A DNA stretch of 64,000 bases from VBDM01 sp963699535 (GTDB lineage Bacteria; Pseudomonadota; Gammaproteobacteria; Burkholderiales; SG8-39). Positions 26,679 through 36,480 of the stretch are shown one piece after another. The position numbers and the translations under genes are program-made. The stretch is taken from positions 133,694 to 197,693 of the forward strand of contig CAVOUJ010000028.1 in assembly GCA_963699535.1 (NCBI GenBank), read 5' to 3'. The notes beneath the pieces were generated by a model. The model was given only the letters and a program-made list of their open reading frames with translations. It was not told the DNA's origin and did not search any database. Position 1 is the first letter of the stretch; each line of letters begins with the position of its first letter.

Positions 26679-29067
26679 CTAGACCTTGCCCAGCGCCCGC
26701 AGCACGTCTTCGGGCGTGATCGGCTGGCTCGTGACCTTGGCGCCGAGCGGCCGCAGCGCGTCGTTCACGGCGTTCATGATCGCCGCCGGCGCACCGCCGG
26801 TGCCGGCTTCGCCGGCACCCTTGGCGCCGAGCATCGAGGTTTTCGTCGGCGTCTCGACGTGCGCGCACTCGATGTCGGGCATCTCGGCGGCCATCGGCAC
26901 GAGATAGTCGGCCATGGTGGCGTTGAGGAGCTGCCCGCGATCGTCGTAGAGGCAGTGCTCGTAGAGCGCGCCGCCGATGCCCTGCACGATGCCGCCGCGC
27001 GCCTGCTCGTCCACGAGCTTCGGGTTGATGACGCGGCCGCAGTCGTCCACGCACCACATCTTGAGGAGCTTCACGAAGCCGGTCTCGGTATCGACTTCGA
27101 GGTGGCACCCTTGAGCGCCGTTGCTGAAGACAAAAGCGTAGTCCTTGACGCGGTAGTGGCGCGTGACGACGAGCTCCGGCTGGAAGTCGACCGGCAACTC
27201 GTTGCCGCGGTAGTAGCAGATGCGCGCGAGCTCGGCGAGGGTCAAGCCCTGATCGGTGCTCTTCTTCACGACTTTGCCGTCGACGATGTCGAGGTCCGCG
27301 GCATCCGTTTTCAGAATCACCGCGCCGACCTGAAGGATGTTGGCTTTCAGCGCGAGCCCCGCCTGGAGCACCGCTTCGCCGCCGATTCCCGCCGCGCGCG
27401 AGGCCCAGGTGCCGCCGCCGTAGGGCACCTTGTCGGTGTCGCCGGTCAGCACCTTCACGCAGCTCATCTCGACTCCGAGCGCGGTGGCGGCGATCTGCGC
27501 CATGATCGTTTCCGTTCCCTGCCCCTGCTCGGTGACTCCGGTCGCGGCGACGATCGAGCCGTTCGCGTCCAGCTTGATCGTGCAGCCGTCCTGCGCGGCG
27601 ATCCTCGCGCCGCCCACGCCGTAGAACATCGGGCTCGGGTTGGTGACCTCGATGAAGGAGGAAAGGCCGATGCCGCGATGGATGCCTTTCTTGCGAAGCT
27701 CCGCCTGCTCGCGGCGCAGTTCGTCGTACTTCATCAGCTCGAGAAGCTTCGCCATGCACTTGTGGTGCGAGAGGGCTTCGAATCGCATCCCCGACGCCGA
27801 CTTGCAGGGATAGGCGTCGTCGGGAATGAGGTTCTTCTTCCTCATCTCAGCGGCGTCGATGCCGAGCTTCGCCGCCGCCTGATCGACCATGTGCTCGGCG
27901 ACCGCCACGGCGATCGGGTGTCCCACCGCGCGGTACTGGCACATCATGTTCTTGTTCTGGAAGACGACCGTGGCCTTGGCCCGGTACTCCTTGTGCTTGT
28001 AGGGGCCGCCGGTGAGATTCACGATCTGGTTCGCCTCGACCCCGGATGAGCGCGGGAACATCGAGTAGGGCCCGACCCCGGTCAGATCGTCGATCTCGAG
28101 CGCGGTGATGTTGCCTTCGCGATCGACCGCCAGCTTCGCGCGCACGCGGTGGTCGCGCGCGTGGATGTCGGAGAGGAAGGACTCGTAGCGGTCGGCGGCG
28201 AATTTCACCGGGCGCCCGAGCATGAGCGAGAGCGCGCAGGCGGCGATCTCGTCGCCGTAGGTGTGGATCTTGATGCCGAAGGAGCCGCCGACGTCGCGCG
28301 CGACGACGCGCACGCGGTGCTCGTCCAGCGACAGCCGGCTCGCGATGATCCCCTGCATCATGTGCGGCGACTGGCCGCAGTGATACACGGTCATCGCCTC
28401 CTCGGCACGGTTGTAGTCGGCGAGGATCGCCCGCGGCTCCATGGTGACGCCGGTGTGGCGGCCGAAGCGGATCGTGTCCTCGACCACCAGGTGCGCCGAC
28501 TTGAAGGCGGCGTCCACGCCGCCGGTGTCGACGACCCTCTGGAAGCACAGGTTGCTGTCGAACTCCTTGTGGATCTTCGGCTCGGACGGATCGAGCGCGC
28601 GCTCGGCGTCGAGCGCCGCGGGCAGTTCCTCGTACCTGACGTCGACCGCTTCCACCGCGTCCTCGGCCTCGGCGCGCGACTGCGCGACCACGGCGACCAC
28701 CGGCTCGCCCTGCCAGCGCGCCACGTCCACCGCGAGCGGATACTGGGGCGGCGAGCGCATGTCCGGCGAGATGCGTGAGGACGCCCACGTAGGGCTTCAC
28801 CACCATCGCGATCTCGGCGCCGGTGACGACGCGCACCACGCCGGGCATCGCCAGGGCCTTCTTCGACTTGATGTCGACGATCCTCGCGTGCGCGTGGGGC
28901 GAGCGCACGTAGGCGACGTGCACCATCCGCGGCAGCACGATGTCGTCGACGAACTGCCCTCTGCCTTGAGCGAGGCGCCGCGCCTGAGGGCGCGTCACCG
29001 AGCGGCCGACGTAGCTGTTCGGCGAATCGAAGTTGAGCGTTTTCGTTGTTTCGTCGAACTCGCTCAT
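26679..29067 (-). CDS. Molybdenum hydroxylase large subunit (xanthine dehydrogenase/CoxL family), one +1 shift
   Basis: About 795 residues after removing one extra base near 28763. The N-terminal portion starts MSEFDETTKTL and reads SYVGRSVTRPQARRLAQGRGQFVDD. The body contains the molybdopterin-binding segments GGSFGIK, a glutamine-rich TGVTEQGQGTETI, and the C-terminal GAKGAGEAGTGG, where the general-base glutamate of the family sits. The active-site loop reads CQYRAVGHP, not the AYRCSFR of form I CO dehydrogenase, so it is not a true CO dehydrogenase. It overlaps the 2Fe-2S subunit gene. It probably hydroxylates an aldehyde or N-heterocycle. Confidence 0.88.
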
Positions 29068-29573
29068 CGCATACTCCCGTGCTCGCCTCTGGATGCGCGC
29101 GCCTTTGCCACCGCCTCGATGGCATCGACGATCGCCTGGTACCCGGTGCAGCGGCAGTAATTGCCCGAAAGGTACTCCCGGATGCGTTCGCGCGAGGGGT
29201 TCGGCTCGTCGCGAAGCAGCGATTGCGCCGCGATGAGAATTCCCGGAGAGCAGAATCCGCACTGGATGGCGTTGGTGAGGACGAAGGCGCTTTGCAGCTC
29301 CTCGAGCTCGCGCGAATCCGACAGGCCTTCGATGGTATCGACCTCGCAGCCGTCGGCCTGGACGGCGAACATGAGACAGCCGCGCACGATCTCGCCGTCC
29401 ACGCGCACCGTGCAGGCGCCGCACACGCCGTGCTCGCAGCCGAGGTGCGTTCCGGTGAGCTCGAGCTCGGTCCGCAGGAAGTCGGCGAGGTTCATGCGCG
29501 CGGAAACGGCGCGCTTCACCTGCTCGCCGTTGACGGTGAGGGAGATTTCGACTGTTTCCATCGGGGCGCTCAT
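29064..29573 (-). CDS. Molybdenum hydroxylase small 2Fe-2S subunit
   Basis: 169 residues. The plant-type [2Fe-2S] cluster motif C-E-H-G-V-C-G-A-C lies near residue 47, with its fourth cysteine in VRGCLM. The second cluster motif is C-G-F-C with CRCTG near the end, as in CoxS/XdhC-type subunits. The start at 29573 is supported by GGAAGG upstream; an alternative ATG lies at 29561. It overlaps both neighbours by four bases. It transfers electrons from the Mo subunit to the FAD subunit. Confidence 0.92.
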   Translation of the reverse strand: MSAPMETVEISLTVNGEQVKRAVSARMNLADFLRTELELTGTHLGCEHGVCGACTVRVDGEIVRGCLMFAVQADGCEVDTIEGLSDSRELEELQSAFVLTNAIQCGFCSPGILIAAQSLLRDEPNPSRERIREYLSGNYCRCTGYQAIVDAIEAVAKARASRGEHGSMR

Positions 29574-30435
29574 GCTGCAACGCCTTCCAGCTTCTTGAGC
29601 ACGCGTCCGGCCAGCACCTTGGCGAGATGGCGTTTCATCGCCGCCGAGGCGTGCAGGTCGGCGCGCGGGTCGAGGTCGGCGTCGAGCTTGGCCAGCGCGC
29701 CCTCGATCGTCGCCGCCGCCGCGGGCTGGCCTTCGAGCGCACGCTCGAATTGCGCGGCGCGCGCCGGCCGGTCGCCGACGCCGAAGAAAGCGACGCGCAT
29801 GTCGGAGAATTTCCCGCCCTTGCGTCGAGCCGTGCGCGGCGACGCCCACCATGGCGTAGTCGCCGTGGCGGCGCGCCAGCTCGCCGAACGCCGAGGCGTA
29901 GCCGGGCTTCGGCCGGGGAAATTCCGCCGCGACGAGCAGCTCGCCGGCCTTCAGCGCGGTGGCGTACAGGCCCTTGAAGAAGTCCTCGGCGGCGACGCGC
30001 CGCTCGCCTTTCTTGCCGGCGACGACGAAGGTCGCACCCAGCGCGAGCGCGCAGGCCGGAAGTTCCGCCGCCGGGTCGGCGAGCGCGCAGCTGCCCGCCG
30101 AAGGTGCCGCGGTTGCGGATCGCCGGGTGCGCGACGTGCGGCATGGCCTGCGCGACGAGCGGCAGGTGGCGCGCGATATCGACCGAGCGCTCCAGCTCGA
30201 CGTGGCGCGTGAGCGCGCCGATGCGGACGTGATTCTTCGCGACCTTGATTCCGGCGAGGCCCGCGATGCGGTTGATGTCGACCAGCACCTTGGGCGCGGC
30301 GACGCGGAAGTTCAGCATCGGCACGAGGCTCTGGCCGCCGGCGAGCACGCGCGCGTCGTCCTTGTGCTCGGCGAGCAGCGCGAGCGCCTCTGCGACGCAC
30401 GCCGGTCTCGCGTAGGCGAAGCGCGGTGCTTTCAT
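29570..30435 (-). CDS. Molybdenum hydroxylase FAD-binding subunit (CoxM type), two +1 shifts
   Basis: About 287 residues when extra bases near 30093 and 29823 are removed. The FAD-binding motifs are AGGQSLVPMLNFRVA near residue 32 and, just before the first shift, IRNRGTFGG. The C-terminal domain (MRVAFFGVGDRPARAAQFE onward) is read in the last frame. The ATG at 30435 is preceded by AGGAGGAGG. It is the first gene of the three-gene hydroxylase operon, in the order FAD, 2Fe-2S, Mo. Confidence 0.85.
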
Positions 30436-30492
30436 CCCCTCCTCCTCCGTGACGTATTATGCAGCATCAGTAACGTCGCAGGGAGGACGTCG

Positions 30493-31083
30493 ATGGATTA
30501 TCCCGAAACCCTGCCGCGCCGCGGCTATTCCAAGAAGGAGATGCTGAAGCGCGTCGCGCGCTTCAGGAAGCTCAAGGGCTCGGACGGCGGTCTGCCGGAT
30601 TCGAAGATGCCCGGCTGCGAGCGCATCCTCTACAACGTCATCGGCTTCCAGCCCCCGAAGACCGAGCGCGGCGGCAAGCAGTCGCCGGTGGGCCTGAAGG
30701 CCGCGCGCATGGCGGCGATCAAGATCTCCGAAGGCTTCAACCTCGGCTACTGCCGAGCCTATCCCGGCAAGGGCCCGATGCTGCACAACCACGACACGAA
30801 CGAGACGTTCATCGCCATGACCGGCACCTGGCGCGCGATCTGGGAGAACAAGCGGGGCCGCCTGGAGCACGTGGACCTGAAGCCGCTCGACGTGATCTCC
30901 TTTCCGCCCGGGGCGATCCGCCGCTTCATGAACGTCACCAGGGGGCCGAAGAACAAGTACTCGACTCTGATGTTCGTGATCGGCGGCAACGCGCCGAGCT
31001 CGGAATTCACCGATAGGTCGATGCGCGAAATCGAGGCGGCGGGCGCGATGCCCCGGCAGAGCCGCCGCAAGGCATCGCGCTGA
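30493..31083 (+). CDS. Cupin-domain protein
   Basis: 196 residues starting at 30493 behind AGGGAGG. A single cupin domain covers about residues 85-170: PMLHNHDTNETFIAMTGTW gives the first metal motif with two histidines and a glutamate, and a weaker second motif is in PPGAIRRFMNV. It is divergent from the hydroxylase operon with a gap of under 60 bases and may share its regulation. It could be a small oxygenase or a ligand-binding protein. Confidence 0.78.
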   Translation: MDYPETLPRRGYSKKEMLKRVARFRKLKGSDGGLPDSKMPGCERILYNVIGFQPPKTERGGKQSPVGLKAARMAAIKISEGFNLGYCRAYPGKGPMLHNHDTNETFIAMTGTWRAIWENKRGRLEHVDLKPLDVISFPPGAIRRFMNVTRGPKNKYSTLMFVIGGNAPSSEFTDRSMREIEAAGAMPRQSRRKASR

Positions 31084-31090
31084 GGGGTTT

Positions 31091-31194
31091 CCCCTCCTTG
31101 GATAAGGAGGGGTGGCGCGAAGCGCCGGGGTGGTTTGATGTGGCCGCACCAACCCGCCCGCTGCGCGGGCACCCCTCCTCAAGGGACGAGGGGA
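31091..31194. repeat. Two-hairpin intergenic repeat, inverted pair (locus A)
   Basis: The forward unit is at 31091-31135: stem 1 CCCCTCCTT/AAGGAGGGG, then stem 2 GGCGC-GAA-GCGCC, then GGGGTGGTT. The opposed unit is at 31148-31194 with stem 2 GCCCGC-TGC-GCGGGC. It lies between the convergent cupin and hydrolase genes. Confidence 0.85.
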
Positions 31195-31199
31195 CGAAC

Positions 31200-31869
31200 C
31201 TAACCGACGTGCTTCCGCAGGAATTCGAGCGAGCGCGTGCGCGCGAGCTTCGCGCTCTCGGCGTGGTAGGAGCCGCGCTGGTCGCAGTTGAAGCCGTGCC
31301 CGGCGGGATAGACGAACGAAGTCACTTCCGGGTGCTCGCCGAGGAATTTCTTGACGCCGTCGATCGGGATCGCGTGGTCGGTCTCGCCCCAGTGGCTCAT
31401 CACCGGACATTTCGGCTTCTCGCCGGAGTTCGCGGTGATGCCGCCGCCGTAGTAGCGTGACCGCGGCCGCGAGGCCCGGCAGGCGCGAGGCGCTCATCCA
31501 GGACACGGTTCCGCCCCAGCAATACCCGACGATGCCGACCTTGCCCGCCGACTTCACGTTGTCCAGCGCCGCGGCGGCGTCCTTCATCACGGTGTCCCAC
31601 TGCATCTTCGGGATGAAGGTGCGCCCTCTTTCGATTTCCGGCTGGCTGTAGCCGATGTCCAGGCCGCGCTCGACGCGGTCGAACAACGCCGGCGCGATGG
31701 CGAGGTAGCCGTCCGCGGCGTAGCCGTCGGCCACACCCTTGATGTGGCTGTTGACGCCGAAGATCTCCTGCACGACGATCAGGGCGCCGCGCGGCTTTCC
31801 CTTGGGCTCGGCGCGCCAGGCGGCGAGTTTGTGGCCGTCGGCGGCTTTCAGCTCGATCATCGTACCCAC
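31200..31869 (-). CDS. Dienelactone hydrolase family protein (one +1 shift)
   Basis: About 222 residues after removing an extra base near 31456. The start is placed at GTG 31869 because GGAG lies six bases upstream; an ATG at 31860 is possible. The nucleophile elbow carries cysteine, GYCWGG, as in carboxymethylenebutenolidase. The Asp and His of the triad are in GETDHAIP and GAGHGF-like AGHGFNC. Such enzymes open dienelactones in chloroaromatic or hydroxyquinol breakdown, which fits the catabolic genes on the other side of the divergent gap. Confidence 0.85.
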
Positions 31870-31991
31870 GTCGTTCTCCTCTGGCGGTTTTGGGGAAGGC
31901 GCAAAGTGTACTTCGTTCTTTGGCATAATGTGCCCATAAGGCAGGGGGCGCCCGCCCCGAGAGTCCTGCCGCGAACCCAGGAGCAGACGCC

Positions 31992-32511
31992 ATGCCCGTG
32001 ACCGAACTCAATCACTATCTCATCCGCGCCAACGATCTCGAGCGCACCAAGGATTTCTACTGCAGCGTGCTCGGCTTCGAGGTCATGCCGCGCCCTGATT
32101 TTCCTTTTCCCGGCTATTGGCTGGGCGTGAACGGCAAGATCCAGGTTCACCTGGCGCAGGGGGGCGTGCCGAATTCCGAGCTCTACTACCTCGGCAGCCC
32201 GAAGAACGCGGCGACCACGAACTCCGGCGTGATCGACCACATCGCCTTTCTCGCCACCGACCCGGAAAAGCTCAACGCGCGGTTCGAGAAGCTCGGCCTC
32301 GCGTGCGCGCAAGCGCTATTTCCCCGAGTTCAAGCTCTATCAGATGTTCGTCAAGGACCCGAACGGCCTGACGATCGAGCTGAACTTCCACGGTATCGCC
32401 GAGGAGCCGAAGTGGGGCGGCGGCAGCGAGAGCTACGCCGAGATGCCGCGGGTGACAGGGTCGAAACACATGGCGAAGAAGAAAGCCGCGAGGACCAAGG
32501 TCCCCGCCTGA
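31992..32511 (+). CDS. VOC (glyoxalase/extradiol dioxygenase superfamily) protein (one +1 shift)
   Basis: About 172 residues after removing an extra base near 32310. The N-terminus TELNHYLIRANDLERTKDFYCSVLGFEV is the classic betaalphabetabetabeta VOC opening, with a likely metal-ligand histidine. A second module begins VIDHIAFLATD and ends with KDPNGLTIELNF, carrying the last metal-ligand glutamate. Its stop overlaps the start of the monooxygenase gene (ATG at 32511). It could be a glyoxalase-like lyase or a one-domain ring-cleavage enzyme. Confidence 0.82.
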
Positions 32512-33731
32512 TGAGCGCCCCGCAAGCGGCGCGGAGGAGCGGGGCGGCGAGCTTCTCCGGCGTTCCCTACGAGGACGCAATCGCCCGTGCCCGCGCGCTC
32601 GTGCCGGCGCTTCGCGGCCGCGCGCCGGCCGCCGAAGCCGCGCGCGTGATGCCCGCCGAAACGATCGCCGACCTACACGCGAGCGGCCTCCTGCGCACCA
32701 TGCAGCCCAGACGCTGGGGCGGGATGGAGTACGACTTCATCGCCTACGTGGACTTTCCGCTCGAGCTCGCGCGCGGCTGCGCTTCGACCGGATGGGACTT
32801 CGCCAACCTGCAGATCCACCACTGGATGCTCGCGCTCTACGACGAGCGCGCCCAGGAGGAAGTCTGGGGCGCCAACCCCGAAGCGCTGATCGCCTCGGGC
32901 ATCGCCTTCCCGCAGGGGCGCGGCAGGAAAGCCGAAGGCGGCTTCGTGATCGAGGGCAAATGGAATTTCTCCAGTTGCTCCAACATCGCCGACTGGAACA
33001 TGCTCGCGGTGACGGTAAGGGACGGCGAGCGCGTGATCGATCACCGCATGTGCCTGCTGCACAAGTCGCAGTACCAGATCGTCGACGACTGGCAAGTGCT
33101 CGGCATGCGCTCCACCGGCAGCATGACCGTGACCGCCAAGGACGTGTTCGTTCCCGAGTACCAGGCGCTGTGCATGTACGAGGCGCGCGGCGGTGACCGC
33201 TTTCCCGGCGCGCGCACCAATCCCGGTCTCGCGTACCAGGTCCCCGCCAGCGCCCTGTTCGGCCACGGCATCGGCGCCTGCGCGGTCGGCAATGCGCAGG
33301 CGGCGCTGGAACTCTCGATCGAGGCGGTGAAGGAGCGCAGCACCAGCTACACCGGCGCGAAGATGCGCGACTTCCAGGCGGTGCAGCTCCGCATAGGCGC
33401 GGCGGGCGCGAAGATCGACGCGGCGCGTCTCATCCTGCGCAACGACGCCATCGAAGGCCAGGAGATCGCGAACCGGAAGGCCCTCGCCGATCCGCTCACC
33501 AAGCTCCGCTTCAAGCGGAACCTCGCCTACGCGGTGAACCTGTGCACCGAGGCCGTCGACCTGCTGCACGCCATGGCGGGCGCGAACGGAATCTACGAGA
33601 CCTATCCGCTGGAGCGCATCTTCCGCGATGCGCATTCGCTCGCCGGCCACATCAGCTTCAGCTTCGATGCCCACGCGTCGGCGTGGGGCCTGGTCGCGCT
33701 GGGCGGCGAGGTCAACAACCCGACGCTTTAG
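32511..33731 (+). CDS. Acyl-CoA-dehydrogenase-fold flavin-dependent monooxygenase (HsaA/HpaH/DszC-like)
   Basis: 406 residues. The fold is that of acyl-CoA dehydrogenases (N-terminal helices, beta domain with FVIEGKWNFSSCSNIADW, C-terminal helical bundle). The sequence lines up better with two-component group D flavin monooxygenases that hydroxylate phenols, as judged from WGGMEYDFIAYVDFPLELARGC and the C-terminal DAHASAWG region. Such enzymes need a separate flavin reductase, which is not in the window. Neighbours of VOC and FAA-hydrolase type support ring or steroid-like catabolism. The substrate is unknown. Confidence 0.78.
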   Translation: MSAPQAARRSGAASFSGVPYEDAIARARALVPALRGRAPAAEAARVMPAETIADLHASGLLRTMQPRRWGGMEYDFIAYVDFPLELARGCASTGWDFANLQIHHWMLALYDERAQEEVWGANPEALIASGIAFPQGRGRKAEGGFVIEGKWNFSSCSNIADWNMLAVTVRDGERVIDHRMCLLHKSQYQIVDDWQVLGMRSTGSMTVTAKDVFVPEYQALCMYEARGGDRFPGARTNPGLAYQVPASALFGHGIGACAVGNAQAALELSIEAVKERSTSYTGAKMRDFQAVQLRIGAAGAKIDAARLILRNDAIEGQEIANRKALADPLTKLRFKRNLAYAVNLCTEAVDLLHAMAGANGIYETYPLERIFRDAHSLAGHISFSFDAHASAWGLVALGGEVNNPTL

Positions 33732-33735
33732 GCCC

Positions 33736-34605
33736 GTGAAAATCTGCCGCTTCGACAACAACCGCCTCGGCGTGGTCCAGGACGACCAGGTGCTCGACGT
33801 CACCGCCGCGCTTACGGTCATTCCCGAGCAGCGCTGGCCGATCGCTCAAGGGGACCCGCTGATCGCGAATCTCAGGCGCGTGCTCGCCGCGGCGAAGAAG
33901 CTCCTGCCCAAGGCGAGGAGGAAACCGCTCGCCCGCGTCAAGCTGCTTTCTCCGGTGCCGAATCCATCGAAGATCGTCGCGGCGCCGATCAACTACAACG
34001 ATCACATCGCCGAATCGATCAAGGACCCGGGCATCGCGCACGGCCGTATCAACATCCAGAAGGGGATCGGCGAGTGGGGCTTGTTCCTCAAGGCCAACTC
34101 CTCGCTCATCGGCTTCGGCGAGGAGATACGCCTGCGCTGGCCCGACCGGCGTAACGACCACGAGGTCGAGCTCGCGCTCGTCATCGGCAAGCGCGGCAAC
34201 AAGATCCCAAGGGAGAAGGCGCTCGAGCACGTCTGCGCCTATTCGATCGGCCTGGACATGACGGTCAGCGGGCCCGAGCTTCAGTGCTTCAGGAAGTCGA
34301 TCGACACCTACAGCGTGCTCGGGCCGTGGCTCGTGACCGCCGACGAGATCGTCGATCCCAACAATCTCGATCTCTCGATCAGGGTGAACGGCGAGCTGAG
34401 GCAGAATTCGAACACGAAGTATCTCGTCTACGACGTCCAGCGCCTGATCGAGTTCGGATCCGCGATGTACACGCTGCACCCGGGGGACATCATCATGACC
34501 GGAACGCCTGCCGGAGTGAGTCCGGTGAAGCCGGGTGACCTGCTGCATGCGTACGTCCAGGGGGTGGGCGAAGCCGATGTCCGGATTGCATCTGCGTATG
34601 CCTGA
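33736..34605 (+). CDS. Fumarylacetoacetate hydrolase family protein
   Basis: 289 residues from a GTG at 33736, only four bases after the monooxygenase stop. The core motifs are INYNDHIAES near residue 83, the metal-binding DHEVELALVIGKRG with a glutamate pair, and a GDIIMTGTPAGVSP signature near residue 245. Members cleave C-C bonds in acylpyruvates or act as hydratases, decarboxylases or isomerases late in meta-cleavage pathways. The tight spacing argues for one operon with the VOC and monooxygenase genes. Confidence 0.87.
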   Translation: MKICRFDNNRLGVVQDDQVLDVTAALTVIPEQRWPIAQGDPLIANLRRVLAAAKKLLPKARRKPLARVKLLSPVPNPSKIVAAPINYNDHIAESIKDPGIAHGRINIQKGIGEWGLFLKANSSLIGFGEEIRLRWPDRRNDHEVELALVIGKRGNKIPREKALEHVCAYSIGLDMTVSGPELQCFRKSIDTYSVLGPWLVTADEIVDPNNLDLSIRVNGELRQNSNTKYLVYDVQRLIEFGSAMYTLHPGDIIMTGTPAGVSPVKPGDLLHAYVQGVGEADVRIASAYA

Positions 34606-34676
34606 TGGCCGATCGGCCCATCGACGAAACCATGCCTGACCGAGCCGCAGTCGCACTAGCCTATACTGGAGAATCC

Positions 34677-35171
34677 ATGTCCGTCACGGAGAAAACCATC
34701 CTCACCGCCGAGATGCGGCTCGACGTCCAGGAGCTCTACTTCCGCTACGCGGAGTGCCTAGACGGCGGCAGGCTGCAGCACTGGCCTGAGTTTTTCCTGG
34801 ACTCCTGCATCTACCGCATCACGACGCGCAGGAACCTGCGCATGGGACCGGACGGGGACATCATGTCCTTGAACAGCAAGACCTCGATGCGCGACCGCAT
34901 CGTCGCGCTCGGCCAGTCGGAGGACTACGAGCCCCACGTGCAGCGCCACATGATCTCCAACTTTCGCGTCCAGGCCGCCTCCGACGAGGAGCTGCGCGTG
35001 CAGGCGAATTTCCACATTCTGCGCACCTTTCCCGAGCGGCAAACCGAATACTTCGCCTCGGGCAGCTACAACGACCGCGTAGCCATCTCGGACCATCGCC
35101 TGAACTTCAGGGAAAAGCTCTGCGTGCTCGACTCGGACGTGCCGCCCGATTCGCTGATCTATCCGATCTAG
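34677..35171 (+). CDS. Aromatic-ring-hydroxylating dioxygenase beta subunit
   Basis: 164 residues. The start at 34677 is chosen over 34605 because GGAGA lies just upstream. The SnoaL-like alpha+beta fold of dioxygenase beta subunits is shown by VQELYFRYAECLDGGRLQHWPEFF and the later VQRHMISNFRV and NFREKLCVLD. The beta subunit has no cofactor and normally needs an alpha subunit with a Rieske centre, which is absent from this window. It ends five bases from the convergent TRAP gene. Confidence 0.83.
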   Translation: MSVTEKTILTAEMRLDVQELYFRYAECLDGGRLQHWPEFFLDSCIYRITTRRNLRMGPDGDIMSLNSKTSMRDRIVALGQSEDYEPHVQRHMISNFRVQAASDEELRVQANFHILRTFPERQTEYFASGSYNDRVAISDHRLNFREKLCVLDSDVPPDSLIYPI

Positions 35172-35175
35172 GCGG

Positions 35176-36480
35176 TTACATCCCCAGGACGCGCGGCAGC
35201 CACAGCGCAAGGGCGGGCGCGGCGATGAGCATCGCCACGAGCACGAAGTCCGCGGCGAGAAACGGCAAGGTCCCGAGGTAGATCCGTGCGACCGGAATGT
35301 CCGGGTGCTGCGACTGGATGACGAAGACCGTCATCCCGGTCGGCGGGCTGATGAGGCCGATCGTGCACATCACCGTCACGAAAATCCCGAACCAGATGCC
35401 GTCGTAGCCGATCCCGGCCACGAGCGGCAGCGTCACCGGCACGGTGATGAGGATAGTGCTCACCTCGTCCAGGAACGTCCCGAGCAGGAAGTAGAGCGCA
35501 ATGACCGCCGCCAGGATCCACACCGGGCCGACGCTCGCTTCCTGGACCCAGCGGACGACCTCGTTCGGGAACTGGGTGAGCACGATGAAGCGCGAAAAGA
35601 TGAACGCGCCGACGACGATGAAGAAGAGAGCTGCCGTGCTGTAAGCGGTCTCGAGCAGCGCTTCCACGAGACCCCGCCAGCCCATCGCACCGGTCGCGAA
35701 TGCGATCACGATCGCGGCAAGCGCGGACGCGGCAGCCGCCTCGGTGGGCGAGAACCAGCCGAGGTAAATTCCGAACAAGGCGAAGAAGAACAGCACGCCG
35801 AGCTTCCACATCCCGGCCGCAGCGCGCACCCGCGCGGCAATGCGCATCGCGGCGACCCGCGGCACCCGCCCGGGCGCCGCCCACGCGACCGCGAGCACCG
35901 CGACGATGTACAGCGCCGCGAGGACGAACCCCGGAACGAACGCCGCCGCGTACAGCTTGGGCAGCGGCTGCTCGGCGACGATCGAGTAGATCGCGAGCAG
36001 CACCGAGGGCGGGATCAGCACCGCGAGCGTTCCCGCCGAGGCGACCGCGCTGCCGGCGAAGGCCGGCTCGTAGCCGTGGCGGCGCATTTCGGGAATCGCG
36101 ACTTTCGAGAAGGTCGCGGCGGTGGCGATCGAGGAGCCGCAGATCGCGCCGAACAGCGCGCACGAGCCGATGGTGGCGTTGGCGAGCGCGCCGCGGATCC
36201 CGGAGAACACGGCGTTGCAGGCGTCGAACAGCTCCGCCGCCATGTTGGCGCGCAGGGCGACGGCGCCCATGAGGATGAAGAGCGGCACGACCGAGAGCGA
36301 GTAGGCGCTCGCCAGCTCGAACGGCACCGTGCCGAACATCCTGAGCGCTCGGCCCCATCCATCGAGCGCTGCGTAGCCGCACAAGCCCGATAGCGCAAGC
36401 GCCACCGCAATGGGAACGCGGGCGAAAATGAGCGCGAGCAGCCCGAGAACGCCGAGGACGGCGATCACTGCGACGCTCAC
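35176..36480 (-). CDS. dctM: TRAP transporter large permease (DctM type)
   Basis: 434 residues, about twelve helices. Landmarks are the N-terminal VPLFILMGAVALRANMA, the GSSIATAATFSKVAIPEM loop, IPPSVLLAIYSIVAEQ, and near the C-terminus LITVPVTLPLVAGIGYDGIWFGI and GLISPPTGM. It begins at GTG 36480, which overlaps the dctQ stop. Together with dctQ and dctP it imports an organic acid using an ion gradient. Confidence 0.9.
   Translation of the reverse strand: MSVAVIAVLGVLGLLALIFARVPIAVALALSGLCGYAALDGWGRALRMFGTVPFELASAYSLSVVPLFILMGAVALRANMAAELFDACNAVFSGIRGALANATIGSCALFGAICGSSIATAATFSKVAIPEMRRHGYEPAFAGSAVASAGTLAVLIPPSVLLAIYSIVAEQPLPKLYAAAFVPGFVLAALYIVAVLAVAWAAPGRVPRVAAMRIAARVRAAAGMWKLGVLFFFALFGIYLGWFSPTEAAAASALAAIVIAFATGAMGWRGLVEALLETAYSTAALFFIVVGAFIFSRFIVLTQFPNEVVRWVQEASVGPVWILAAVIALYFLLGTFLDEVSTILITVPVTLPLVAGIGYDGIWFGIFVTVMCTIGLISPPTGMTVFVIQSQHPDIPVARIYLGTLPFLAADFVLVAMLIAAPALALWLPRVLGM

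Noticed and set aside
26679..29067. Form I carbon monoxide dehydrogenase
   Set aside because: The diagnostic AYRCSFR active-site loop is missing; the loop reads CQYRAVGHP.
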